Translations under genes and position numbers: made by a program | The notes under the pieces: generated by a model | Told to the model about the DNA's origin: nothing | Seen by the model: only the letters and a program-made list of their open reading frames with translations | Databases searched by the model: none | Part shown: in pieces, positions 17,604-25,724 of the stretch | Position numbering within the stretch: the stretch's first letter is position 1 | Layout: each line of letters opens with the position of its first letter | From: DATCMA01 sp036563645 | GTDB taxonomy: Bacteria; Actinomycetota; Actinomycetes; Mycobacteriales; Micromonosporaceae | Assembly (NCBI GenBank): GCA_036563645.1 | Contig: DATCMA010000058.1 | Span: forward strand, 62,001 to 126,000 | Reading direction: 5' to 3' | DNA: 64,000 nucleotides

Positions 17604-18202
17604 CGGGTCTTACCCAACATCCGAATCGCCTGCTTGAGCAGGACGGGCACGGGCGGAATCGGGTCGGGGAGATTCTCCGCGACCGCCGCCACCGCCTGAT
17701 TGGCCTGCGCTGTGGTCCACCCAAGGCCGATCAAGGCCTCGCGGACCTGCTCGTGCCAGCCCGCGGCCACGCCGCCCGTCGCGCCATCACCCCCAGCGGG
17801 CACCGGGCCGATCCGGTCGCGCAGCTCCAGCACCAGCCGCTCCGCGCCCTTCTTCCCGATCCCCGGCACCTTGGTGAGGGTCGCCGTGTCTCCCGAGGCG
17901 ATCGCCCGCCGCACCGTCTCCGGGCTGTGGACCGCGAGCACCGCCTGCGCGAGCCGCGGCCCCACGCCACTCGCCGTCTGGAGGAGCTCGAAGAGCTGCT
18001 TCTCCTCCTCCGTGGCGAAACCGTAGAGGGTGAGCGAGTCCTCGCGGACCACCAAGCTGGTCGCGAGCCGGGCCGTCATGCCAGGGCGGAGCTTGGCCAG
18101 AGTGCCCGGCGAGCAGTGCACCGCGAGGCCGACCCCACCCACCTCGATCACCGCGGTGTCCGGGGAGACCGAGGCGACCACGCCGGACACACTCGCGATC
18201 AT
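17600..18202 (-). CDS. ruvA: Holliday junction DNA-binding protein RuvA
   Basis: 200 aa tetrameric junction-binding protein that loads RuvB. The N-terminal OB domain starts MIASVSGVVASVSPDTAVIE; the double helix-hairpin-helix region shows LLQTASGVGPRLAQAVL and LTKVPGIGKKGAERLVLEL; the C-terminal domain III (EALIGLGWTTAQANQAV) contacts RuvB. ATG at 18202 overlaps the ruvC stop by 4 bp. The open frame extends far upstream only because it runs antiparallel to codon bias through ruvC. Confidence 0.97.
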   Translation of the reverse strand: MIASVSGVVASVSPDTAVIEVGGVGLAVHCSPGTLAKLRPGMTARLATSLVVREDSLTLYGFATEEEKQLFELLQTASGVGPRLAQAVLAVHSPETVRRAIASGDTATLTKVPGIGKKGAERLVLELRDRIGPVPAGGDGATGGVAAGWHEQVREALIGLGWTTAQANQAVAAVAENLPDPIPPVPVLLKQAIRMLGKTR

Positions 18203-18726
18203 CTCGCTCCTCCTCGTCGGATCGCCGCCTCGGCCGCGGCCAGCCGGGCACGGGTGCCACCGCGCCAGATATGGCAGATCGCCAACGCCAGCGCGTCCGC
18301 GGCGTCCGCCGGGCGGGGCGGCGCATCCATGCCCAACAATCGGGTCACCATCGCGGTGACCTGGGCTTTTCCGGCCTGCCCAGAACCGGTCACCGCCGCT
18401 TTGACCTCGCTGGGGGTGTACGTCTCGACCGGCAGTCCGGCGCGCGCGCCCGCGAGCACCGCCACCGCGCTGGCCTGCGCGGTCCCCATGACGGTGCGGA
18501 CGTTGTGCTGGGCGAAGACCTGCTCGACGGCGATGCTCTCCGGCTGGTGTTGGACCACCAGGTCGGTCAGGGAGCGGTCCAGGTGGAGTAGCCGCAGCGG
18601 CAGCTCGTCCTCCGGATCCGTGTAGATCACGTAGTAGGCCACGAGAGAGCAGGGACGGCCTGGGACGCCTTCGACCACGCCGACGCCGCACCGAGTCAAC
18701 CCCGGGTCGACACCGAGCACGCGCAC
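18199..18726 (-). CDS. ruvC: Holliday junction resolvase RuvC
   Basis: 175 aa endonuclease that cuts junctions bound by RuvAB. The acidic catalytic residues appear in VLGVDPGLTRCG (Asp near residue 7), IAVEQVF (Glu) and PADAADALALAICH (paired Asp). GTG at 18726 with GGAGGGGG 8 nt upstream is preferred over upstream in-frame ATG codons, and gives the usual length. First gene of ruvCAB. Confidence 0.96.
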   Translation of the reverse strand: MRVLGVDPGLTRCGVGVVEGVPGRPCSLVAYYVIYTDPEDELPLRLLHLDRSLTDLVVQHQPESIAVEQVFAQHNVRTVMGTAQASAVAVLAGARAGLPVETYTPSEVKAAVTGSGQAGKAQVTAMVTRLLGMDAPPRPADAADALALAICHIWRGGTRARLAAAEAAIRRGGAR

Positions 18727-18848
18727 GTCCGCCCCCTCCCTCTGCCAACACGTACGTGTGTTCGACACCCTAGCCCGGGCCGCTGACATGACCATGACCG
18801 ACACGCCCGACAGTGGCGGGCGGGGACAGGGCTCACCCGGTATGACGC

Positions 18849-18875
18849 GGGGCGCCGCCCGCCGGCCGGCGCCCC
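18849..18875 (-). terminator. Hairpin terminator after yebC
   Basis: 9-bp perfect stem GGGGCGCCG with its complement, 9-nt loop, starting about 24 bp past the yebC stop and before ruvC. Confidence 0.55.
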
Positions 18876-18898
18876 CACCACGATCGAGGCGGCGACAA

Positions 18899-19645
<747 letters not shown>

Positions 19646-19901
19646 CAGCCCTCCGTCTTGGTTCTCTAACCGCCAGCGCCCGTTCCGCGATCGAACCGGC
19701 ACTGGGGGAGCTCCGGACGCGGAGAGAGGGCGGAAGGCGGTGGCGAGCAGTTACCCTGCCGAGCCTTGCCAATCCTACCGACGGCGTCCCCTCCTGCGCC
19801 CCGCCCCCGCTGCGCCATCGACACACTGTGCGGGCGGAGGAGCGACCCGGGCCCAGGCCCCGGACCCGCATCCGCCACGCTCCATGGTCGAGCCTCCCCG
19901 G

Positions 19902-20489
19902 TCAGGCATCAACCATGCTCAAGAAGTACCGGTGGATCCGCATGTCGTCGGTGAGCTCCGGGTGGAAGGCGGTGGCGAGCACCTTGCCCTGCCGCACCGC
20001 GACGATGCGCCCGTCGGCGGGGCCACCCGTGATCCGCGCGAGGACCTCGACCTCAGGACCGACCGATTCGACCCACGGCGCGCGAATGAAGACCGCCTGA
20101 ATCGGATCGGGGATGCCGGCGAAGTCCAGCGGCACCTCGAAGGAGTCCACCTGCCGGCCGAAGGCGTTCCGGCGCACGGTGATGTCGATGGCGTCAAAAC
20201 CACGCTGGTCCGGACGGCCGTCGAGCACGTTCCGGGCAAGCATGATCATGCCCGCGCACGAGCCGTACGCCGGCATCCCGGCGGCGATCCGCTCGCGGAT
20301 CGGGTCGAGGAGACCGAACTCGATCGCGAGCTTGCTCATGGTGGTCGACTCCCCACCGGGGATGACCAGCGCGTCAATGCCCTCCAGGTCCTCCACACGG
20401 CGCACCGGGCGGGCTACCGCGCCACACTCCGCCAACGCCCACAGGTGCTCGCGCACGTCCCCCTGGAGAGCGAGGACCCCGACGACCAT
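19902..20489 (-). CDS. pdxT: Pyridoxal 5'-phosphate synthase glutaminase subunit PdxT
   Basis: 195 aa class I glutamine amidotransferase that feeds ammonia to PdxS. Signature motifs are VVGVLALQGDVREH at the N-terminus, IPGGESTTM (oxyanion), nucleophile Cys in GSCAGMIML and the His-Glu pair in AFHPELT. ATG at 20489 is chosen by alignment to the family start. It follows pdxS by 59 bp, so the two subunits share a transcript. Confidence 0.96.
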   Translation of the reverse strand: MVVGVLALQGDVREHLWALAECGAVARPVRRVEDLEGIDALVIPGGESTTMSKLAIEFGLLDPIRERIAAGMPAYGSCAGMIMLARNVLDGRPDQRGFDAIDITVRRNAFGRQVDSFEVPLDFAGIPDPIQAVFIRAPWVESVGPEVEVLARITGGPADGRIVAVRQGKVLATAFHPELTDDMRIHRYFLSMVDA

Positions 20490-20548
20490 GGTGTGTGAAT
20501 GTCCTTCCCCCGTACGAATGCGGGCTCGCTCCCGTTCGTGATCGTCAG

Positions 20549-21463
20549 TTACCAACCACGCTCGGAGAGCCGATGCGGAACGGGGATCTCCTCAACGTTG
20601 ATCCCCACCATCGCCTCGCCCAGCCCACGCGACACCTTGGCGAGGATGTCCGGATCGTCGTAGTGCGCGGTCGCCTTGACGATCGCGGCGGCGCGCTTGA
20701 CCGGATCACCTGACTTGAAGATGCCGGAGCCCACAAAAATTCCGTCGGCCCCGAGCTGCATCATCATCGCCGCGTCCGCCGGGGTCGCGATCCCGCCCGC
20801 GGTGAACAGGGGCACCGGGAGCCGGCCCGCCTCGGCGACCTCCTTGACCAGCTCGTACGGCGCCTGCAGCTCCTTGGCCGCGACGTAGAGCTCGTCCTCG
20901 GGCAGCGCGCTCAGCCGGCGAATCTCCTGGCGGATCTTCCGCATGTGGGTGACCGCGTTGGAGACGTCGCCGGTGCCGGCCTCCCCCTTCGAGCGGATCA
21001 TCGCGGCGCCCTCGTTGATGCGGCGCAGCGCCTCACCCAGGTTGGTCGCGCCGCACACGAAGGGAACCGTGAAGGCCCACTTGTCGATGTGGTTCTCGTA
21101 GTCCGCCGGGGTCAGGACCTCAGACTCGTCGATGAAGTCGACACCGAGCGCCTGCAGGATCTGCGCCTCGACGAAGTGGCCGATACGCGCCTTGGCCATC
21201 ACCGGGATGGAGACCGCGTTGATGATGCTTTCGATCCGGTCAGGGTCGCTCATGCGCGCCACGCCACCCTGGGCGCGGATGTCGGCCGGCACCCGCTCCA
21301 GCGCCATCACGGCCACCGCCCCGGCATCCTCGGCGATCTTCGCCTGCTCCGGGGTGACCACATCCATGATCACTCCGCCCTTGAGCATGTCGGCCATGCC
21401 CCGCTTGACGCGGGCGGTGCCGGTGACTCGGGCGGACGTGGTCTGCTCACTGCGCTCGGACAC
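20549..21463 (-). CDS. pdxS: Pyridoxal 5'-phosphate synthase lyase subunit PdxS
   Basis: 304 aa (beta/alpha)8 enzyme making PLP from ribose 5-phosphate, glyceraldehyde 3-phosphate and PdxT-derived ammonia. Seen are KRGMADMLKGGVIMDV, the Schiff-base lysine region IPVMAKARIGHF and the phosphate loops GEAGTGDV and FTAGGIATPADAA. The start GTG at 21463 lies 10 nt after TTGAGGAGCC; the TTG at 21481 is that ribosome binding site itself and is rejected. It shows that vitamin B6 is made by the DXP-independent route. Confidence 0.97.
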   Translation of the reverse strand: MSERSEQTTSARVTGTARVKRGMADMLKGGVIMDVVTPEQAKIAEDAGAVAVMALERVPADIRAQGGVARMSDPDRIESIINAVSIPVMAKARIGHFVEAQILQALGVDFIDESEVLTPADYENHIDKWAFTVPFVCGATNLGEALRRINEGAAMIRSKGEAGTGDVSNAVTHMRKIRQEIRRLSALPEDELYVAAKELQAPYELVKEVAEAGRLPVPLFTAGGIATPADAAMMMQLGADGIFVGSGIFKSGDPVKRAAAIVKATAHYDDPDILAKVSRGLGEAMVGINVEEIPVPHRLSERGW

Positions 21464-21555
21464 GGTGATCTGGCTCCTCAACGGGATCTCAACACATCGT
21501 CTTCCCGATGCTACGTCCGGTCCGCATCGCCCCCGAGGGCCGCTCCCCGCGCTCG

Positions 21556-21591
21556 CCTATGACAGGACTCACCCCTATGACGGGCCTCACC
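21556..21591. repeat. 18-bp imperfect tandem duplication
   Basis: CCTATGACAGGACTCACC is followed directly by CCTATGACGGGCCTCACC (two mismatches). The second unit overlaps the stop codon of the membrane-protein gene ending at 21587. It looks like replication slippage. Confidence 0.6.
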
Positions 21592-22087
21592 CCACGCGTA
21601 ACGGGCCGCCCTCGAGGGTGGGATCATCGACGTCGAAGTACCGGGGTCGCTCGTGGCGACGCGCTAACCGGAAGAGTCGGACGAGCGGTCTGCGCCGCAG
21701 GGAGAGGGCGTCGCGCACCAGGTCGGTGTGCACCTGCCGCGCCAACGCCAACCGCCTGCTCGCCGCGATGACCGCCGCGGCTGAGGGATCGGACTCGTTG
21801 AGCTCGGTCGCGCGCAGCACGCGGGTCAGGGCGTTCTCCGCCGCCTCGCGCTCCTCCGGCGCCGCGTCCAGCGCCTCACGCGCCGCGGCGTACAGCTCAA
21901 GCAAGTAGCGTTCCTCGGCTAGCACCGCCGCAGCCGCCGCCCGGCGGAGCAGGTGCGCGTCCAGCGCCCGCCCGGCCGCAGCGACCCGCTGGTGCAGCCG
22001 GTCGACCCGCCCCGCCGTCCATATCAGGTATGCCGAAAGCACGAGCAGCACGGCGACGACCGCCAGCACCCACCACATTCTCGGCAT
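21587..22087 (-). CDS. LemA-like single-pass membrane protein
   Basis: 166 aa with one N-terminal membrane helix (WWVLAVVAVLLVLSAYLIW, residues 4-22) followed by a long helical, probably coiled-coil cytoplasmic part: RVDRLHQRVAAAGRALDAHL and RYLLELYAAAREALD. The pattern resembles the start of LemA proteins and of conserved Streptomyces proteins found beside pimA. The start ATG at 22087 is set by the membrane helix; no strong ribosome binding site is visible. It follows pimA by 10 bp, so it is co-transcribed. Function unknown. Confidence 0.75.
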   Translation of the reverse strand: MPRMWWVLAVVAVLLVLSAYLIWTAGRVDRLHQRVAAAGRALDAHLLRRAAAAAVLAEERYLLELYAAAREALDAAPEEREAAENALTRVLRATELNESDPSAAAVIAASRRLALARQVHTDLVRDALSLRRRPLVRLFRLARRHERPRYFDVDDPTLEGGPLRVG

Positions 22088-22097
22088 GGTAGTGCCG

Positions 22098-23282
22098 TCA
22101 CTCGAGTGACGGGGTTTCCGTCCTGCGTGGTTGCACCCAATCCTCGTCGAGCACGCGACCATCGGTCGCTTCGATCGCCGTCGCGTAGACCTCCACGACC
22201 CGTCGGGCGATCACTGGCCAGTCGAACGCGGCGACCACCCGTCGGCCGTGCTCGACGAGCTGAGCCCGCCGTGGGGCGTCGTCAAGGAGCCCGGAGAGCG
22301 TCTCCGCCAACGCCGCGGCGTCCCCGGTGGGGAAGAGCACCCCGGCGCGGCCGCCGTCGAGCACTCGGCGGAAGGCCTCCAGGTCACTGGCGACCACCGC
22401 GGCACCCGCCGCGAGCGCTTCGGTGAGGATCATCCCGAACGACTCGCCCCCCGTATTCGGCGCCACGTAGACGTCGACGCTGCGCAGCATGCGAGCCTTG
22501 TCCTCCTCGGACACCTTGCCCAGCCACACGATGCGCTCGCGCAGCTCCGGGGGGACCCCCCGGTACAGCTCGTCGGCGTCCCCCGGCCCGGCCACGAGCA
22601 GCCGCAGCCCGGGCCGACGCGAGGCGAGGGAGACGAACGCCTCCCGCAGCACCGGGAAGCCCTTGCGCGGCTCGGTGAACCGCCCGAGGAAGCCCAGCGT
22701 CCCGCCGTACCCCACGCCACACTCCCCCGGCCAACCGGGCAACGGCTCCGCGCTGGCGAAGCGCGCTACCGCCACCCCGTTGGGGATCTCCACCGCCCCA
22801 CCGTCCATGTGCTCGACCTGCACCTTGCGGGCGGAGGCGCTCACCGCGATGCGCGCGGTGATCCGTTCCTGGACGAGTTGCAACACCCCTTGGGCGGCGG
22901 CGAGGGCTCGCGACCGGGTGATCGCCGTGTGGAACGTCGCGACCACCGGCCCGCGGGCGACGAGCACCGCCAGGAGCGACAAGCTCAGCGCGAACGGCTC
23001 GTGGACGTGGAGCACGTCGAAGGCGCCACGCGACACCCAGCGGCGCACGCGGGCCGTCGAGATCGGTCCGAAGGTCACGCGCGCGATGGACCCGTTGTAG
23101 GGGACCGGCACGGACCGACCGGCGGACACCACGTACGGCGGGAGGGAGGACTCATCCTCGGCGGGGGCCAACACGCTCACCTCGTGCCCGAGGTCGATCA
23201 GCGCCTCCGCGAGATCGATCACGTGGCGTTGGACCCCACCCGGTACGTCGAGGGAGTACGGGCACACGATGCCGACACGCAC
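22098..23282 (-). CDS. pimA: Phosphatidyl-myo-inositol mannosyltransferase PimA
   Basis: 394 aa GT4 enzyme adding the first mannose from GDP-mannose to phosphatidylinositol at the inner face of the membrane. The N-terminal domain begins VRVGIVCPYSLDVPGGVQRH, a PimA-type start with the acceptor-side GGVQ loop; the C-terminal Rossmann domain has FLGRFTEPRKGF and the donor-binding GESFGMILTEALAAG. GTG at 23282 with GGAGGAGG 9 nt upstream is the start; the longer open frame to 23525 overlaps the acyltransferase. The gene order pgsA-patA-pimA identifies it as PimA rather than PimB. Confidence 0.92.
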   Translation of the reverse strand: MRVGIVCPYSLDVPGGVQRHVIDLAEALIDLGHEVSVLAPAEDESSLPPYVVSAGRSVPVPYNGSIARVTFGPISTARVRRWVSRGAFDVLHVHEPFALSLSLLAVLVARGPVVATFHTAITRSRALAAAQGVLQLVQERITARIAVSASARKVQVEHMDGGAVEIPNGVAVARFASAEPLPGWPGECGVGYGGTLGFLGRFTEPRKGFPVLREAFVSLASRRPGLRLLVAGPGDADELYRGVPPELRERIVWLGKVSEEDKARMLRSVDVYVAPNTGGESFGMILTEALAAGAAVVASDLEAFRRVLDGGRAGVLFPTGDAAALAETLSGLLDDAPRRAQLVEHGRRVVAAFDWPVIARRVVEVYATAIEATDGRVLDEDWVQPRRTETPSLE

Positions 23283-23302
23283 AGCGCCCTGCCTCCTCCC
23301 CC

Positions 23303-24220
23303 TCACGCGCGCTCGGCGGCCGGTGACCGCCGAGAGGCTGGCGCGGTCTCGTCCAACCACATCCGCTGCAACATGTGCCAGTCCTGCGGGTGCCGAGCGA
23401 TCCCAGCCGCCAGCTGGTCGGCGATCTGCTGGGTGAGCCGCCGGAGCCGTTCGTCGAGCGAGCCGTTCTCCGGCACCGCCAGCGGACCGACGAGCTCCGC
23501 TCGGACGACATCCGCTTCGTACCACATCGAGACCACATACAGCGGGGCACCGGTCCGCAGGGCGAGCAGCGCCGGACCCACCGGCATCCGGGTACGCCCG
23601 CCGAAGAATGTCACCTCGATTCCCCGGGCGGACAAGTCCCGGTCCGCCAAGAGCGGCACCACGTACCCGGCCCGGAGGCGTTCGGTGAGCAGGTCGATGG
23701 GTGGACGGGCGCTACCCGACGTAGGAATGATCTCTATTCCGAGCTGCTCTCGGAAGGCGACGAAACGCCGATACAGCCCTTCCGGTTTGAGCCGCTCCGC
23801 CACGGTGATCAAAGGGAAGCCGTGCGCCGCTACCCACGCCCCGGCGGCGTCCCAGTTGCCCGCGTGTGGCAAGGCGATGACCACGCCGCGCCCCGCGCGC
23901 GCCGCCCGGAAGAACTCGTCCTCGCCGTCGACGCGAACGCTGTGGAGGATCTGCTCCCGCGACAGCGACGGCAGCCGGAACACCTCCAGCCAGTAGCGGG
24001 CGTACGAGCGGAGCCCGGCGCGGACCAACTCCTCGAACTCCGCCTCCGGCATCTCCGGGCCGACGACACGGCGGAGATTGGCCGCCAGCCGCTGGACTCC
24101 CGGCCCGCGACGCCGGTACATGCGGTCCGCGCCCGCGCGGAACAGCGCGGCCGCCACCGGGTGCGGCAGCGCCCGCACCGCCCGCCAGCCGGCGACGAAG
24201 CCGAGCTCGATGAGGTTCAC
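23303..24220 (-). CDS. Phosphatidylinositol mannoside acyltransferase PatA-like
   Basis: 305 aa lauroyl/myristoyl-type (LpxL/HtrB superfamily) acyltransferase. The catalytic HX4D-like motif is LPHAGNWDAAG (about residues 125-135) and a second conserved block is VPLLADRDLSARGIEVTFFG. In Mycobacterium the orthologue (Rv2611c, PatA) acylates the mannose of PIM. GTG at 24220 overlaps the pgsA stop by 4 bp, and pimA follows 20 bp later. Membrane-associated on the cytoplasmic side. Confidence 0.92.
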   Translation of the reverse strand: MNLIELGFVAGWRAVRALPHPVAAALFRAGADRMYRRRGPGVQRLAANLRRVVGPEMPEAEFEELVRAGLRSYARYWLEVFRLPSLSREQILHSVRVDGEDEFFRAARAGRGVVIALPHAGNWDAAGAWVAAHGFPLITVAERLKPEGLYRRFVAFREQLGIEIIPTSGSARPPIDLLTERLRAGYVVPLLADRDLSARGIEVTFFGGRTRMPVGPALLALRTGAPLYVVSMWYEADVVRAELVGPLAVPENGSLDERLRRLTQQIADQLAAGIARHPQDWHMLQRMWLDETAPASRRSPAAERA

Positions 24221-24834
24221 CCGACCGCGCCCCTGGTCTGCACGTAGACGTGTCGCACCCGCTGACCAACGGTGATCGCCGAGAGGACGGCGAGCAGCCA
24301 CAGCGCCGCGGACAGGGCCCAGTCCAGCGTGAGGCCGCCGAGCAGGGCGCCCAGTCCGACGATGAGCAGCCGCTCCGGTCGTTCGGCGATCCCCACGTTG
24401 CAGGAGATGTCGAGCCCTTCCGCGCGGGCTTTGACGTACGAGACGAGCTGCCCGGTGACCAGGCACAGCAGCGCGGCCACCGCGTCCCACCGGTCCCCGC
24501 TGACCGCGAACCAATACGTCAGCGCTCCGAAGATCGCCGCGTCGGCGACGCGGTCCATGCTCGAGTCCAGGAACGCCCCGAACTTCGTCGTCCCCCCGGA
24601 GATCCGGGCCATGGTGCCGTCGAGCATGTCGGTGAACGAGGAGACACCGATGATGATCACAGCGGGGATCAGGTGACCCCGGGCGGCGAAACCCAGCGCC
24701 CCGATGAGCACGCCGATCGTGCCGGCCACGGTGACCGCGTTCGGCGAGATACCGGCGCGCAGCAACCGGCGCGCGATCGGCTCGAGAAACCCGGTCATGG
24801 TAGCCCGGGCCGACACTCTGAAGATCCTCGCCAT
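24217..24834 (-). CDS. pgsA: Phosphatidylinositol phosphate synthase, CDP-alcohol phosphotransferase
   Basis: 205 aa polytopic membrane enzyme. The CDP-alcohol phosphotransferase motif is complete: DMLDGTMARISGG, then GAFLDSSMDRVAD, with all four Asp residues. Six membrane helices can be traced. Position before patA and pimA indicates phosphatidylinositol(-phosphate) synthesis from CDP-diacylglycerol. ATG at 24834 (MARIFRVSARATMTGFLEP) is preferred to the open-frame start at 24888; the ribosome binding site is weak (GGTGGGA). Confidence 0.94.
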   Translation of the reverse strand: MARIFRVSARATMTGFLEPIARRLLRAGISPNAVTVAGTIGVLIGALGFAARGHLIPAVIIIGVSSFTDMLDGTMARISGGTTKFGAFLDSSMDRVADAAIFGALTYWFAVSGDRWDAVAALLCLVTGQLVSYVKARAEGLDISCNVGIAERPERLLIVGLGALLGGLTLDWALSAALWLLAVLSAITVGQRVRHVYVQTRGAVG

Positions 24835-25049
24835 GGCTGTCCCACCATAGCGGTACCGGGCGCGACCACTGAATGACCGGGGCGCCACCGACCGCTGAGA
24901 CTCACGCGCGACACGTCGCGCAAGTGACTACTGTCGATACCAGGTAACCGCGGTCGCCACGTCCTCGCTCCCGCGCCGTCGGCGGCTGCACTGCCGCCAC
25001 CCTCGCCTCCGTCCGCTGTGGACAACGGCCTCGGCCGAGCCGCCGCGGG

Positions 25050-25586
25050 CTACGCGGGCCACGCGGCCGCGAGGAGGTCCCGGGTGTCGGTCAGCAGCTG
25101 CGGCAGGACCTTCGTCCGCCCGATCACGGGCATGAAGTTCGCGTCGCCACCCCAGCGGGGCACGACGTGCTGGTGCAGGTGAGCGGCGATCCCGGCGCCG
25201 GCGACCCTGCCCTGATTCATGCCGATATTGAACCCGTGCGGGCTGCTGACCTTGCGGATCACCCGCATCGCGGTCTGGGTGAACGCGGCGAGTTCGACGG
25301 TCTCCTCCGCGTCCAGCTCCGGATAGTCCGCGACGTGGCGGTACGGGCAGATCAACAGGTGACCCGGGTTGTACGGATAGAGGTTGAGCACCGCGAAAAC
25401 CCGCTTGCCCCGGGCGACCACAAGGCGGTCCTTGTTGTCCCCGCTGTCGAGGCAGAACGGACAGCCGCTGGGCTGGTCATAGCCTTCGGCTGGCCGATCC
25501 TCCCCGGAGATGTAGGTCATCCGGTGCGGTGTCCAAAGCCGCTCCAGGCCGTCGGGGGTACCGGTCTCGGCGAACTGCGCAGTCAC
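25050..25586 (-). CDS. HIT-family hydrolase, diadenosine-polyphosphate type
   Basis: 178 aa. The histidine triad is AHLHQHVVPRW (about residues 128-138) and a CxxC-like PSGCPFCLDS lies at residues 39-48, typical of actinobacterial HIT proteins related to AP4A phosphorylase (Rv2613c). It splits dinucleoside polyphosphates in the cytoplasm. Start GTG at 25586 with TAGGA upstream; the frame to 25691 crosses the thrS terminator and is rejected. It sits between thrS and pgsA, as in Mycobacterium. Confidence 0.93.
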   Translation of the reverse strand: MTAQFAETGTPDGLERLWTPHRMTYISGEDRPAEGYDQPSGCPFCLDSGDNKDRLVVARGKRVFAVLNLYPYNPGHLLICPYRHVADYPELDAEETVELAAFTQTAMRVIRKVSSPHGFNIGMNQGRVAGAGIAAHLHQHVVPRWGGDANFMPVIGRTKVLPQLLTDTRDLLAAAWPA

Positions 25587-25693
25587 GCCGATGATCCTAC
25601 GGTCATCACGCTGTGTCTCCTCCGCCCCTACCGCCGGGACACTCGATCCGTCATCGATGTGTCCCGCTCCGCATCGACGTCGCCTCAGCACGC

Positions 25694-25722
25694 CGCTCGG
25701 GGCGGCCCCGCCGCCCCGAGCG
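25694..25722 (-). terminator. Strong hairpin terminator after thrS
   Basis: 13-bp perfect stem CGCTCGGGGCGGC with its complement and a 3-nt loop, beginning 2 nt past the thrS stop codon. Confidence 0.75.
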
Positions 25723-25724
25723 CG

